A DNA stretch of 64,000 bases, from the NCBI GenBank assembly GCA_001247695.2, contig LGRX02034700.1, positions 1 through 64,000 of the forward strand. The letters run 5' to 3'. Every line of letters begins with the position of its first letter. The first letter of the stretch is position 1. The translations under genes and the position numbers were made by a program. Positions 20,700 to 29,400 of this stretch are shown in pieces. The notes under the pieces were generated by a model. It saw only the letters and a program-made list of their open reading frames with translations, made no database searches and was not told where the DNA came from. The DNA comes from Cymbomonas tetramitiformis (taxonomy: Eukaryota > Chlorophyta > Pyramimonadophyceae > Pyramimonadales > Pyramimonadaceae).

Positions 20700-23085
20700 G
20701 GAAGCGCCTTTTTTGTGTCGCGAGGTGTATTTTTTTTGTCGTGTCGCAAACAGATCCGATTATACTCAACATTATACACCGACGGTTCGCAGCTTTTTCA
20801 AAAAAAAGCTGCAAGGCCCTGCGTTTCCCTTATAGGAGCGAAACAGGTTTTCCTGGAAAAAGTGACATCGACGCACACGATACTACCAGAACTGTCCACC
20901 TTTGGGGCCCTTTTTTACGGAAACAGTGTGATTTCCCTGTCAGATCGGGAGTAACCGCCCATATATAATTATATTGCAGTCCACACCGGTCACCTTAAGA
21001 TGGCAAGCAGGAGAGTTATACAAATCGGTGGAGCATTGCCGCCAATCAGAGACGCATAGAATATTCCTGGGCGTAGTATCGAATTATGGATATTCATGCA
21101 GAAGTTATCAGCGCGACAGATTTCAGATGGCGTATAAAAGAGATTTCCGACTGATCGCCAATCAGAGGAGCCATGAGATTAGATAAACTCCATGAATATG
21201 GGTCACACGCGAAATACCATAAGCTGACTGTGCACGTACAAGGAGCACGTTTTTTTTGTATAATTATAGAAGGCGCACGTGCTACAGATTTCAGGGTGTT
21301 TTACATGAGATGTTTTGGACTGATCGCCCATAACCGCCAATAAGAAGTGCGAGCGCCTGAGATAGGCACCATGAATATGGGACGACAAGGGAAAGGGATC
21401 ACACGACAAAAACGAGATGGTTTGCAGACGATGGATAAGCCAATCAGCGACGCGATCAGTTTCGATTTATATATTGGTAAATTAAAAAACTGCACCACAA
21501 AAAGCCCTTAAGTGTGGCTCCCTCGCGACAAATGCGATGCGACAGGTTCCAGACTTTCGCAACATGCTGACATGGCATGGGTTTGCGACACGACAAAAAA
21601 AATTCACCTGGCAGACATGCTGACATGGCATGGGTTTGCGACGAACATTACAGTGTCACAGTTGACCCGAAACACTGTCATCAACTTTCATTCTGAATTT
21701 TCATCCGCTATCTTCATCCAGACATGGACCCACGCGGGCCGCGGCTGGCTGATTTCATATATCAAATATTCACTCACACGTTAATTCTATAAGCTTTCAT
21801 TTTGCGGCGCACCTGACACCGTTGCCTGCTGTGTCCCGCATTTTTGTTCTGCTGCATGTATCGCGCATACTAACTATTTCCCGGTTAAATCCCATCATCC
21901 TTGCTGAGTAGCGTTTCCTTGTTTTAGAAGTCACGTTCGTTGTTGCGCTATGTCCGATGCCGCCAGCAACATTCGGTTGCTGGCGCCCCTTGATTGTCTT
22001 CGTAGAGGGCATTCTTGTAGCGAGGCTGACTGACGGGCTGTACTGCTGCCCGACGGATTTGTTGTTGTTACAAGCCCTCACTGACTGATATTCTTCAGGA
22101 ATTTGCTATTTGTTTTCAAGCGCCTGTTTTGTGTTCGTTCCGCGTGTTTCTCATATGGTGTTTTTTTTTCGAGGGCGATATCTGCACAGATTGTGCAGCG
22201 TGGGTTCGAGTCCCACCACCCTCACTGACTTTGCTCTCTGTAATTTTGCAGGATATCCGGTCACTTTTTCCTGTTTCGCCGCATTCCTGAATGCCTGTTT
22301 CGCATTCCTGAATGCCTGTTTCGCGTGTGTGCTGTTTCTCGTTGCGTCTGCGGTTGGTTTGTCGTTCATCTTATTTCTGACATGTTTGCGTTTACCGTGT
22401 GCAGGTATTTCAACTATTTCATGCTCGTTGGCGATACGCATGTTGCTGTGTGTAATTTGTGAAGAGTGTAGTTTGAGCTATTTTGCTTATTGTCTTCGAA
22501 TGTTTGTATGCCTGCGTGTTTTCATGATGTTTGCAACATCTTATCACTTCGTTCTGACGTTTTAGCGTTCGCTGTGTGCAGGTATTTCAGTTTTACTTTT
22601 ATCGCTGGCGAAATGCATGTTGCGGTGCCCAGCAACCTGCTTATCTTTTAGATTTTAGAAGTCAATCGTCTACAGGATTTGTTTTGTTCATACCTGACTT
22701 CACATTCGAAATAGTATGCACTGCACATTTATTGTAAAGATGTATAAGCATAGTTATGTAATGAATATAGACTAGACAATCGAGCATGCTTTGCTAACGT
22801 GAGCACATTCTCCTACCAATTGTTAGTTAGCTTGCATATGTTTTTTCCGTAAACTGTAATATTATGTTTATAGTCCATAATCTTCTGTATAATTTCCGTA
22901 AATATTCTGTCCGTAAATATCAGTCTCCTTTTTGTCGCTGCGACAATAATGAGCCCCCTACTCACGGTTTGTCGCACTGCGACAATAATGAGTCCCGTAC
23001 TCACTTTTGTCGCCCCAGAATATAATTGTTGTGTCGCATGGTGCGACAAAAATAATAGATCATGCGACAAAAATGAAGTGCTACC
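20700..23085. mobile_element. DNA transposon inserted in the PLV fibre gene (9-bp TSD)
   Basis: A 2386-bp segment bounded by direct repeats CAATCATTG at 20691-20699 and 23086-23094. Its ends are imperfect inverted repeats, GGAAGCGCCTTTTTTGTGTCGC on the left against the right-end complement GGTAGCACTTCATTTTTGTCGC. Extra TTTTGTCGC or GCGACAAAA motifs cluster near both ends. A 9-bp duplication with GG-start ends is compatible with a Mutator-like element. No transposase frame is visible, so it is non-autonomous. The interior has short direct repeats (near 21561/21615 and 22283/22304) and one tRNA-like fold. Confidence 0.8.
22171..22224 (+). tRNA. D-armless tRNA-like sequence
   Basis: It can fold as a 7-bp acceptor (GAGGGCG with CACCCTC, one C-A mismatch), a 4-nt link in place of a D-arm, and a 5-bp anticodon-type stem CTGCA/TGCAG with a 7-nt loop. 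One variable nucleotide and a perfect 5-bp T-arm (GTGGG TTCGAGT CCCAC) follow. Position 33 would be A rather than U, and the A-box promoter is missing, so a working nuclear tRNA is unlikely. It is probably a deleted tRNA copy carried by the transposon. Confidence 0.35.
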
Positions 23086-23872
23086 CAATCATTGTACCGG
23101 TACCTGTGTATGAAACATCGGCAACACTAGTTGTAGCCCCTCTAGTGGTCACATCTTGAAGTGTAGATGTATCAGGTTGAACTGGAAGATTTGTTAATCC
23201 TGACCCATCACCCACAAATGCAGAAGCACTAATACTATTTGTGGTACTGCTTCCTTGGTCAGTTACTGATTGTAGATTCTGGTTTGCACCTGAAGGTAGA
23301 TTGGTCAACAATGACCCATCCCCTCGATATTTGCCTGAAGTTAATGTGATGTCACCCGTATTGAGAACTAATGGACCGTCGTTTATCAATACCCCACTGC
23401 CTAACGGCTCAATATTAATAACCGTTTGGAGGCAAGAGATTTCATTCAACCCTGTTTCGCCGATTTTAACTCTTGTTTGTTCGACCGGGTCTAACGACTT
23501 AATCTCGAAAGAACTGTCAAGGTCATCAAGTCCTGCTGAAAATCGTGATTTGGAGACTGGATTGTTTAATACAAAATCATTGAATTTTATCGAGGTGTGA
23601 ACTTTCAATGAGCCATCTGTCAATAAAGACATTTGTTCACGCTCGAGTGTTGGGTCTTGTGTGTCAATCCACTTAATATCGTTCTGGTATCGAATATCGC
23701 TACCGATGTGCATCGTTTGAAGCGGATTATCAATCGAGCCTATAGTTTGACATTCGACCGTATTTACCACTAATGGGTCACTTACACTTACAATAGGTTT
23801 TCCATCTTTCATTAAGGTGTCCACGCTCAAATTCTTTATGAATGCATTTTCGCCTAAAGAGAAAGTCGACAT
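23086..23872 (-). pseudogene. Fibre/spike protein, N-terminal part of the split gene
   Basis: About 262 residues starting MSTFSLGENAFIKNL, a start shared in pattern with the next gene (MSAFSLGSTAVV) and probably a virion anchor. Two repeats of the form SASAFVGDGSGLTNLP / SGKYRGDGSLLTNLP, common in phage and algal-virus tail fibres, lie at about 180-230. The frame stops at 23081 just after GTGTMI, inside transposon sequence. The rest of the gene continues at 20699 downwards. The gene must have been about 660 codons before insertion. Confidence 0.75.
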
Positions 23873-23909
23873 TGTTATATATTATAAACTTAAGATTTTT
23901 TATATCGGG

Positions 23910-24695
23910 CTAAGTCTTTTTGTATTTCACAGTCCAATTACCACCACCGGGTGTGTCTTCTTCTATATAAAACTGTCCAACGGCTGCGGCAGCTTCAAGC
24001 GGCATACTAGCTGGATTTACAAACAAGCCTTGCCCTATATTCAGATTTTTTGCAATACTGCAACTACCCGATGTTCGTAAAGGATTTAGACTGGCTGCTA
24101 CGTATTTTCTAGTCGCATCGTTGTCATCATAATCATTCTCGGCTACAAATTGTTGAAAAAAGCATCTACCGTCTGCTCTTATTATCATATCATTGTCACC
24201 TTTAATAGAAGCGGCTCCATTTGCTACATTTTTATACGTCAAAATTATTGCATCCGCTATTGTTCCGGCTGGTAAATCAAATTTTAGAGCTGGTTTTCCG
24301 GGGTCATTATCCACATTTAACAATAAACCTGAATTTGTGTTTACTTTCAACGTTTCGCCACTAATAATAACATCGTTAGGATTACTTACAGCATCTCCAC
24401 TTTGCAATGCAATCCCTGCATTTCCATTTCCCCTAGTATTTATTAACGTGTATACATTTACCGAAGAATCACTTAGTAATCCTGTAGCATTTTGAAATTT
24501 TATATCCCCCTCTTTGACGGTTACATTTCCATTTGTTCTTTCAATGTCACTTGTCGTACCGGACACAATTGTCCACAAACTAGTTCCTCCGCCACCCGTA
24601 GGAGGTGGACCACCATTGAACGTTGTGCATTGCAGATTTTTGCAGATAAGTTCGTCACTAACAACCGCCGTACTTCCAAGTGAAAAGGCTGACAT
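23910..24695 (-). CDS. Second fibre-type structural protein
   Basis: 261 residues. The N-terminus (MSAFSLGSTAVVSDELICKNL) parallels that of the split fibre protein, so the two may attach to the same virion site. A Pro/Gly-rich hinge (GGPPPTGGGGTS) at about 28-39 is followed by beta-rich sequence. A C-terminal segment, AAVGQFYIEED..WTVKYKK, is of a type seen at the ends of fibre tips. No enzymatic motif. It is 37 bp upstream of the split fibre gene on the same strand. A host-recognition role is inference from composition and neighbours. Confidence 0.65.
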   Translation of the reverse strand: MSAFSLGSTAVVSDELICKNLQCTTFNGGPPPTGGGGTSLWTIVSGTTSDIERTNGNVTVKEGDIKFQNATGLLSDSSVNVYTLINTRGNGNAGIALQSGDAVSNPNDVIISGETLKVNTNSGLLLNVDNDPGKPALKFDLPAGTIADAIILTYKNVANGAASIKGDNDMIIRADGRCFFQQFVAENDYDDNDATRKYVAASLNPLRTSGSCSIAKNLNIGQGLFVNPASMPLEAAAAVGQFYIEEDTPGGGNWTVKYKKT

Positions 24696-24738
24696 CTATA
24701 ATTATTATAATATATTAAATATATAATATATGCATTCA

Positions 24739-26316
24739 TCAAACCATATTAGGAATTTGCTCCATTTGTCGTGTTCGAGGTATATTTGTTTTTTGCCGTT
24801 GCGAATTTTTTGCAGGTATTGGCGTTTTTGACGAATCCACAAATTTGACGCCGTGTACATAAATTACGTTATCGTCAAATTCATCTTTACGAATTCCTTG
24901 CTTTTGGTAATCATAATTTGAATGCCAATGTCTATCCTCAAATGCTCGTTGCCTCTTTTTGTCTTTGTTGCGTGGAATGTAAAACAACCAATTTGCAAAA
25001 CCTTGAAGCTCATCGGGCGCATTCTTCGATGTATACCTAAAATCTGGGTCTATATTTGCTAAGATATCGGGATTCAAATCTTCCGAGACACGATTTGCAT
25101 AATCTTGCGGACCTTCATCTTCTTTAGCTGAATAGTAGGCATCATACACCGCTAATCCATAAAGACCCGCATCTAAGGATTTTGATGCGATTCTTGCCAA
25201 GCCGAGGCGAGCTCTTAACGGCGATACCCTTTCCGATTCTATCTTTTTGGGAGTATAGAATTGGTTGATATCGTGTAGTTTGCTTATTTCACTTTCCGTG
25301 CTTGGTTTAGGTAAGACATATTTGACATCATATGTAGCATCCTTGTGCCTCAAACGTCTTGCGCCCATTGATACCAAGTCACCTTCGACGGCGTATATGT
25401 TATGAATTCTATCATTTGGAACGTTACCCACAGGTTTTTGAAATGGGTTTATTGCGGGATTGAATAAATGAGCCTCTTTTATTCTAGACTCTTTAGATGC
25501 ATACTTTTCCATTAGATAATTTTGTACACCGCCGCCTAAGCTATCACCCGTTAACGCCACATCGCTAGTTGGATATGCATTTAATACATCTATTAAACGA
25601 CTCTCAGCTTGCTTATATCTACCCGTTTCTCGTTGTTTTCCGATAAGAGTTTTTAGATTCACATCGAACCAATCCTCGTATGCTAACGGGATACGTTGTG
25701 GGTCACTAATTAAGACATCGGCATCTTTTAAACCCGACACATCACTTCCTCGTTGTGCAATGATAACCTCGTCTCTTAACTTGTGTTTTAAAACAATTGC
25801 ATTTCTATCCGACAAGTCTTTATCCAAGTCGTAACTCGGCAAATCCAACATTGCATTTTGAAAACGTTGTGGGCTTTCCTTCTTAAATGCATATGCATAC
25901 GAAAGCTCACTCGCTCTAGCCATCTGAGCCATCCTCTCGTCATCTTTAGTAATAGTGTTTTTGCCTATTATACGTTGACCTAACGAGGTTTCTTTTGTCA
26001 TTTCTTCAAGCAATTTGCCGTATTTTGTTTTTAGAAATCGATTATGAGCTTTATCTACTTTACTCAAACTTGTCGAGGTTGTCGGCTTTAAGGTATCTAT
26101 GTCATATTTTGGCTTATTAGTGATTCCGGGCTTGGTTAGAACATTTTTGCCTTTGTTTTTGATAACGAGGGTTTTGAGTTTTTGATTTGTAACTTCATCA
26201 TTTGTTGCCGTTCTTTTCGATTTGGACACAAATGTGTTGTCTAATGTTCTATAGTTGAAAGCACCAAATGGTTTTTGGCATTTATTTTGGTCGGGATTTT
26301 CAAAACAACTTGTCAT
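24739..26316 (-). CDS. Lipase-like alpha/beta hydrolase (class 3 type)
   Basis: 525 residues. The central part (about 120-330) looks like a class 3 lipase: a strand with VIIAQRGSD at 184-192 (the oxyanion region) and the nucleophile elbow GDSLGGG at 257-263 with Ser259. Candidate acid (VEGDLVS) and His (HDINQFY) residues follow. The flanking regions are basic and low in order. Lipase domains are known in several PLVs and polintons, where they may help membrane passage during entry or release. That role is not proven here. The frame is intact. It is followed 43 bp later by the fibre genes and is part of the minus-strand late-gene block. Confidence 0.75.
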   Translation of the reverse strand: MTSCFENPDQNKCQKPFGAFNYRTLDNTFVSKSKRTATNDEVTNQKLKTLVIKNKGKNVLTKPGITNKPKYDIDTLKPTTSTSLSKVDKAHNRFLKTKYGKLLEEMTKETSLGQRIIGKNTITKDDERMAQMARASELSYAYAFKKESPQRFQNAMLDLPSYDLDKDLSDRNAIVLKHKLRDEVIIAQRGSDVSGLKDADVLISDPQRIPLAYEDWFDVNLKTLIGKQRETGRYKQAESRLIDVLNAYPTSDVALTGDSLGGGVQNYLMEKYASKESRIKEAHLFNPAINPFQKPVGNVPNDRIHNIYAVEGDLVSMGARRLRHKDATYDVKYVLPKPSTESEISKLHDINQFYTPKKIESERVSPLRARLGLARIASKSLDAGLYGLAVYDAYYSAKEDEGPQDYANRVSEDLNPDILANIDPDFRYTSKNAPDELQGFANWLFYIPRNKDKKRQRAFEDRHWHSNYDYQKQGIRKDEFDDNVIYVHGVKFVDSSKTPIPAKNSQRQKTNIPRTRQMEQIPNMV

Positions 26317-26349
26317 TATTATATACTTTCAATATATATATATATATAT

Positions 26350-27219
26350 TTAGGGAGTTTTAAAAGTATACACCGACGAATTTCCGGAAGGACCTGTGGA
26401 CGATGATGGATAACCGCCGCTAGGAGGAGTAAATGTGGATACCGAAGGATAGTTAACGGCGCCACTACTCATTGGCTTCATTTGATAGCGTCTCTCGGGC
26501 ATCGCTCTATTTAACATCGCTTCCGATTTTAGAAACTCGGTAAATTGGGGATCGTCCGCAAATGTCGAAGTTTCGGGGAGAGCGTATGCCGAGACAATTG
26601 GGTGTCGTAGACGAATGTGACCTTGTGTTAAATGGTCCGTGTGACGAGATGCAAATGAATACAATTTATTCATTTGCTGTTCATCGTTTAATGAGTTGCC
26701 CCGTTTATCTCTCATTGTCGGAATGGCTGTGGTTGACTTTGCTTGTCGAGTTTTGGTGGGTGTATTAAAGGTCGCACCATCAGATTCATTTCGGAGAAAT
26801 GACTTAAACTCGTCCATCAAGTTGTGCCGATTGAGCCAACTTATTCCTTCCGATGGTGAAGTTATTGTTTTTGAAATGACTTTTAAATTTTCGATTTCCG
26901 CTTTACTTTTGAATTCTTCAAATAATGCTCGCCTCTCAATTGGTGTCATATTGTCAATCTTATTTAACACAAAATGTTTATTGTTTTCTAATAGCGGGTT
27001 GAACTTGGGTTCGGTGTAATCTATAATCGGTTTGCCGTTGATTAGTATTCCGTCATCGAAATTCGGGACCGAAGGTGCATATCCGCCAGATTTTTGTGCA
27101 AATTTTTGTGTTTGTTTTAGTAATTTTTCATGACTTATAGGTGTTATTCCAAGAGCATTTGCTTCCATTTGCCTACATAAAGCCGCGTTTTTACGTTTAG
27201 TTAAAGTTGAACGTAGCAT
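26350..27219 (-). CDS. Hypothetical PLV protein, Pro/Ser/Gly-rich C-terminus
   Basis: I take the Met at 27219 (MLRSTLTKRKNAAL). A start at 27246 is possible but weakens the 48-bp divergent promoter. The 289-residue protein has a basic helical N-terminus, a middle with short helices (NMTPIERRALFEEFKSK), and a C-terminal 45 residues rich in Pro, Ser, Gly and Tyr. No known domain. It sits between the lipase gene and a divergent small gene. A virion or scaffold role is possible. Confidence 0.55.
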   Translation of the reverse strand: MLRSTLTKRKNAALCRQMEANALGITPISHEKLLKQTQKFAQKSGGYAPSVPNFDDGILINGKPIIDYTEPKFNPLLENNKHFVLNKIDNMTPIERRALFEEFKSKAEIENLKVISKTITSPSEGISWLNRHNLMDEFKSFLRNESDGATFNTPTKTRQAKSTTAIPTMRDKRGNSLNDEQQMNKLYSFASRHTDHLTQGHIRLRHPIVSAYALPETSTFADDPQFTEFLKSEAMLNRAMPERRYQMKPMSSGAVNYPSVSTFTPPSGGYPSSSTGPSGNSSVYTFKTP

Positions 27220-27267
27220 ATGATTTGTATTATTAATATATAGCATAACATATTATATAACATTAAA

Positions 27268-27543
27268 ATGGGCACCCGAAAGGAATGGATAGCGAAACTT
27301 CGCTCGTGCGCAAATGAGTATCAAAAAGGGAAAACTACTAAAATTGTCAATAGGTCTCCATCTAAACTAAAATTGCCTAGCATAAACAACACAAAAGCAC
27401 CTATACGACCACAATATGATTTGTTGCCGGATGGACAATCACGAGCGATTGCGAAGACAATATATTCCCTCGAGTCACGAAGTTATTTGAGAAAACAAAA
27501 ACAAATTTCAAATAGAATACGAGGAAAAAATAATCTATTATAA
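27268..27543 (+). CDS. Small basic hypothetical protein
   Basis: 91 residues, strongly basic, with KLRSCANEYQKGK near the N-terminus and a Lys/Arg-rich end. No membrane segment. First of three small plus-strand genes with gaps of 12-16 bp, which looks like a small operon-like cluster. Function unknown. A packaging or DNA-condensing role would fit its charge but is speculation. Confidence 0.55.
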   Translation: MGTRKEWIAKLRSCANEYQKGKTTKIVNRSPSKLKLPSINNTKAPIRPQYDLLPDGQSRAIAKTIYSLESRSYLRKQKQISNRIRGKNNLL

Positions 27544-27559
27544 GATAATATACTAGTAA

Positions 27560-27661
27560 ATGAAGTGCTCGTGTAAGGGTAAGCAAAAGAGGGCTAAAAG
27601 CTTGAAGAAAAATGCATTGTATTATAAACCCTTGTATAGGAAGCGTTCAAAACATATCTAG
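27560..27661 (+). CDS. 33-residue Lys-rich peptide
   Basis: ATG at 27560, TAG at 27659-27661. It begins MKCSCKGKQKRAK and is about 40 percent Lys/Arg with four Tyr/His. It is too short for most gene finders but lies in tight register between two other small genes. Very basic peptides condense DNA in some viral cores, which would fit. Evidence is positional and compositional only. Confidence 0.4.
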   Translation: MKCSCKGKQKRAKSLKKNALYYKPLYRKRSKHI

Positions 27662-27673
27662 CTTATAAGATAT

Positions 27674-27847
27674 ATGGATATTTTCAATAATTCTTGCGAT
27701 TTACAAGCGTTCGGAAATGTGTTAGTAATGATAATAGCGGCAATCTTCGGTGGCATACGAATGAGTCGTTGCAAATATATCGAAACCCCGTGTTGGAAAT
27801 GCCAAAGAGAATTAATTAGTGAATCGGAATTGGCAACAAATGTGTAA
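27674..27847 (+). CDS. 57-residue single-pass membrane protein
   Basis: ATG at 27674, TAA at 27845-27847. Residues 12-28 (AFGNVLVMIIAAIFGGI) form one hydrophobic segment, followed by a basic stretch and a CxxC pair (CWKC) at 40-43. The layout suggests a small viral membrane protein with a cytosolic or virion-internal tail. It ends 7 bp before the convergent MYND gene. Confidence 0.5.
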   Translation: MDIFNNSCDLQAFGNVLVMIIAAIFGGIRMSRCKYIETPCWKCQRELISESELATNV

Positions 27848-27854
27848 TTTCAAA

Positions 27855-28157
27855 TTAGTTACACTCTAACTTGTGTCTTTTATAATCCATTTTTTGACAC
27901 TCTCTCGAACAATAATATATCTTTTTGCATTTTGCACAACATTTAACTTCAACATTGACATTGCTACAATGATTGGCACACACTCTTTTTTCATTTTTAA
28001 AACCACAATCATATTCTTGCCAATCAGGAATTTCTTTATTTAAATACTCTATTACTTCGTTTGGTGGTTTTACACCTCCTTTTAAGCCCAAAATGCCTCT
28101 TCGCCAAACATACAATTGTTTTGCATATTTATTTTCAATGTCTCGCTCGGATTCCAT
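27855..28157 (-). CDS. MYND zinc-finger protein
   Basis: 100 residues. The C-terminal 40 carry the complete MYND pattern of Cys pairs: CANHC at 61-65, CCAKC, YYCSREC and a final RHKLEC. The N-terminal 60 residues are a short helical region with Trp/Arg. MYND fingers bind Pro-rich peptides in chromatin regulators and other proteins, so this may recruit a host or viral partner, for example the SET protein of the same element. That link is speculation. The promoter motif at 28192-28215 is 35 bp upstream. Confidence 0.75.
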   Translation of the reverse strand: MESERDIENKYAKQLYVWRRGILGLKGGVKPPNEVIEYLNKEIPDWQEYDCGFKNEKRVCANHCSNVNVEVKCCAKCKKIYYCSRECQKMDYKRHKLECN

Positions 28158-28169
28158 ACTTGATTTGTT

Positions 28170-28811
28170 TCAAGTTATGCTCATTGAATGGTATGTCTTA
28201 AAGTTAAAGTTAAAATTTGTCATTCTTTTTAAGCATTTAATGGACGATTTACATTGTTCATATTTGTTCATATATATGTCTCCGTTTAAAATAAATGGAA
28301 GTAAGTTGTCAAGTATTTCTATACACATATAATGCTTAAATATGTCTTTCGGACAATCTCTAAAGTTGTTAGCAAAGCGTGTATCCTCTTCATCCTCTTC
28401 ATTATAGAGTCGTAAAATATTTGCTCGCATACTAAAATACTCTTTTGCGGAGATTTTGTATAATACATTTTCAAGTATTTCAAATTCAATTTCTTCATCC
28501 GCTCTATCCACTTCATACACATCCCAAAAAAATTCCAAGATATTATCTTCTACAATTTCTTCAATAAGCTCAAACCCTCTATCAATATTTCTTTCAAGTA
28601 AATCGTCAAAAAATAGCTCAAAAATGTTGTAAAATAGAAATTGACTTATGTCCCACATCAACAATTTGTTAGGATTAAGTATTTTATATTCCTCTATGAG
28701 TTCAAAATAATAATCGCTTAAATCATTAAATTCAAAATAAATTTTGTAATTATATATTTTGCTTTGAATTTCAATAGGTAGCGAAAAGAAAAGATTGATT
28801 TGAGTAGACAT
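28170..28811 (-). CDS. Acidic protein with F-box-like N-terminus
   Basis: 213 residues, rich in Glu, Asp, Leu, Ile and Phe. The start (FFSLPIEIQSKIYNYKIYF, about residues 8-26) resembles the LPxEIxxxI core of an F-box, a motif that binds Skp1. The rest is helical with an acidic run (EDEEDTRF). If real, it could steer a target to ubiquitin ligases, as some viral F-box proteins do. The similarity is weak. The end is only 12 bp from the MYND gene start, and both have the same promoter motif. Confidence 0.55.
   Translation of the reverse strand: MSTQINLFFSLPIEIQSKIYNYKIYFEFNDLSDYYFELIEEYKILNPNKLLMWDISQFLFYNIFELFFDDLLERNIDRGFELIEEIVEDNILEFFWDVYEVDRADEEIEFEILENVLYKISAKEYFSMRANILRLYNEEDEEDTRFANNFRDCPKDIFKHYMCIEILDNLLPFILNGDIYMNKYEQCKSSIKCLKRMTNFNFNFKTYHSMSIT
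28192..28215 (-). promoter_or_regulatory. PLV promoter motif, copy 5
   Basis: Minus strand: TTTTAACTTTAACTTTAAGACATA, with the core element repeated in tandem, 35 bp before the MYND start. It overlaps the 3' end of the neighbouring gene. Confidence 0.55.
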
Positions 28812-28834
28812 ATTTGATTTATTCTATTTAGAGC

Positions 28835-28856
28835 TTTTCTTAAAGTTAAAAAAAGG
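28835..28856 (-). promoter_or_regulatory. PLV promoter motif, copy 6
   Basis: Minus strand: CCTTTTTTTAACTTTAAGAAAA, 24 bp upstream of the ATG at 28811. The downstream AAATAGAATAA block is shared with copy 1. Confidence 0.55.
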
Positions 28857-28916
28857 ATATGAGAGAATGTGAGAGAATGTGAGAGAATAACATAAATTAA
28901 CATTTATTTATTTAAA

Positions 28917-29050
28917 TAAAAGGTAATGAGTACGTGGTAATGGGTTGTTTTAAAAAGTATTTCAAAGGAAGAAAAGTATTTTTGTAGAATAAATTTTATG
29001 AAATAGAAAATGTTTTTAAAAATGCCCGTTACCCTACTACCCGGTACCCT
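28917..29050 (+). repeat. PLV interspersed inverted-end repeat, copy B
   Basis: Nearly identical to copy A at 19371-19500, including AAGTATTTCAAAGGAAGAAA and the interior GAATAAATTTTATG. The right end reads CCCGTTACCCTACTACCCGG. Confidence 0.75.
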
Positions 29051-29266
29051 ATCATTCGTTTATTAAATACGCATTTTTACCGAGATGACCGAGACGATGC
29101 TATTTCCGCGATTTAACCTGCTGAAATTTTGGGGGGTCAACGTAGGGGACCCCCCATCGTCGATTAAATCGGCAAATTTTGATATGAGGGAATATGAGGG
29201 AATATGAGGGAATATGAGAGATTAACATAAAATTACTTATCTTTATATATATATTTATTTATATAA

Positions 29267-29400
29267 AAAGTAAGGGGTAGTAGGGTAATGGGTTGTTTAG
29301 AAAAGTATTTCAAAGGAAGAAAAGTATTTTTGTAAAAAAACTTATAGCATTTTAAATTTTTTTTTAGAAATGCCCATTACCCCATACCCATTACCCTATT
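29267..29400 (+). repeat. PLV interspersed inverted-end repeat, copy C
   Basis: The interior matches copy D at 8931-9060 in inverted orientation rather than copies A and B. C and D thus form an inverted pair near the two ends of the element. Confidence 0.75.

Noticed and set aside
20697..20814. N-terminal extension of the fibre frame up to 20814
   Set aside because: It lies in the inserted transposon, beyond the target duplication, so it is not part of the viral gene.
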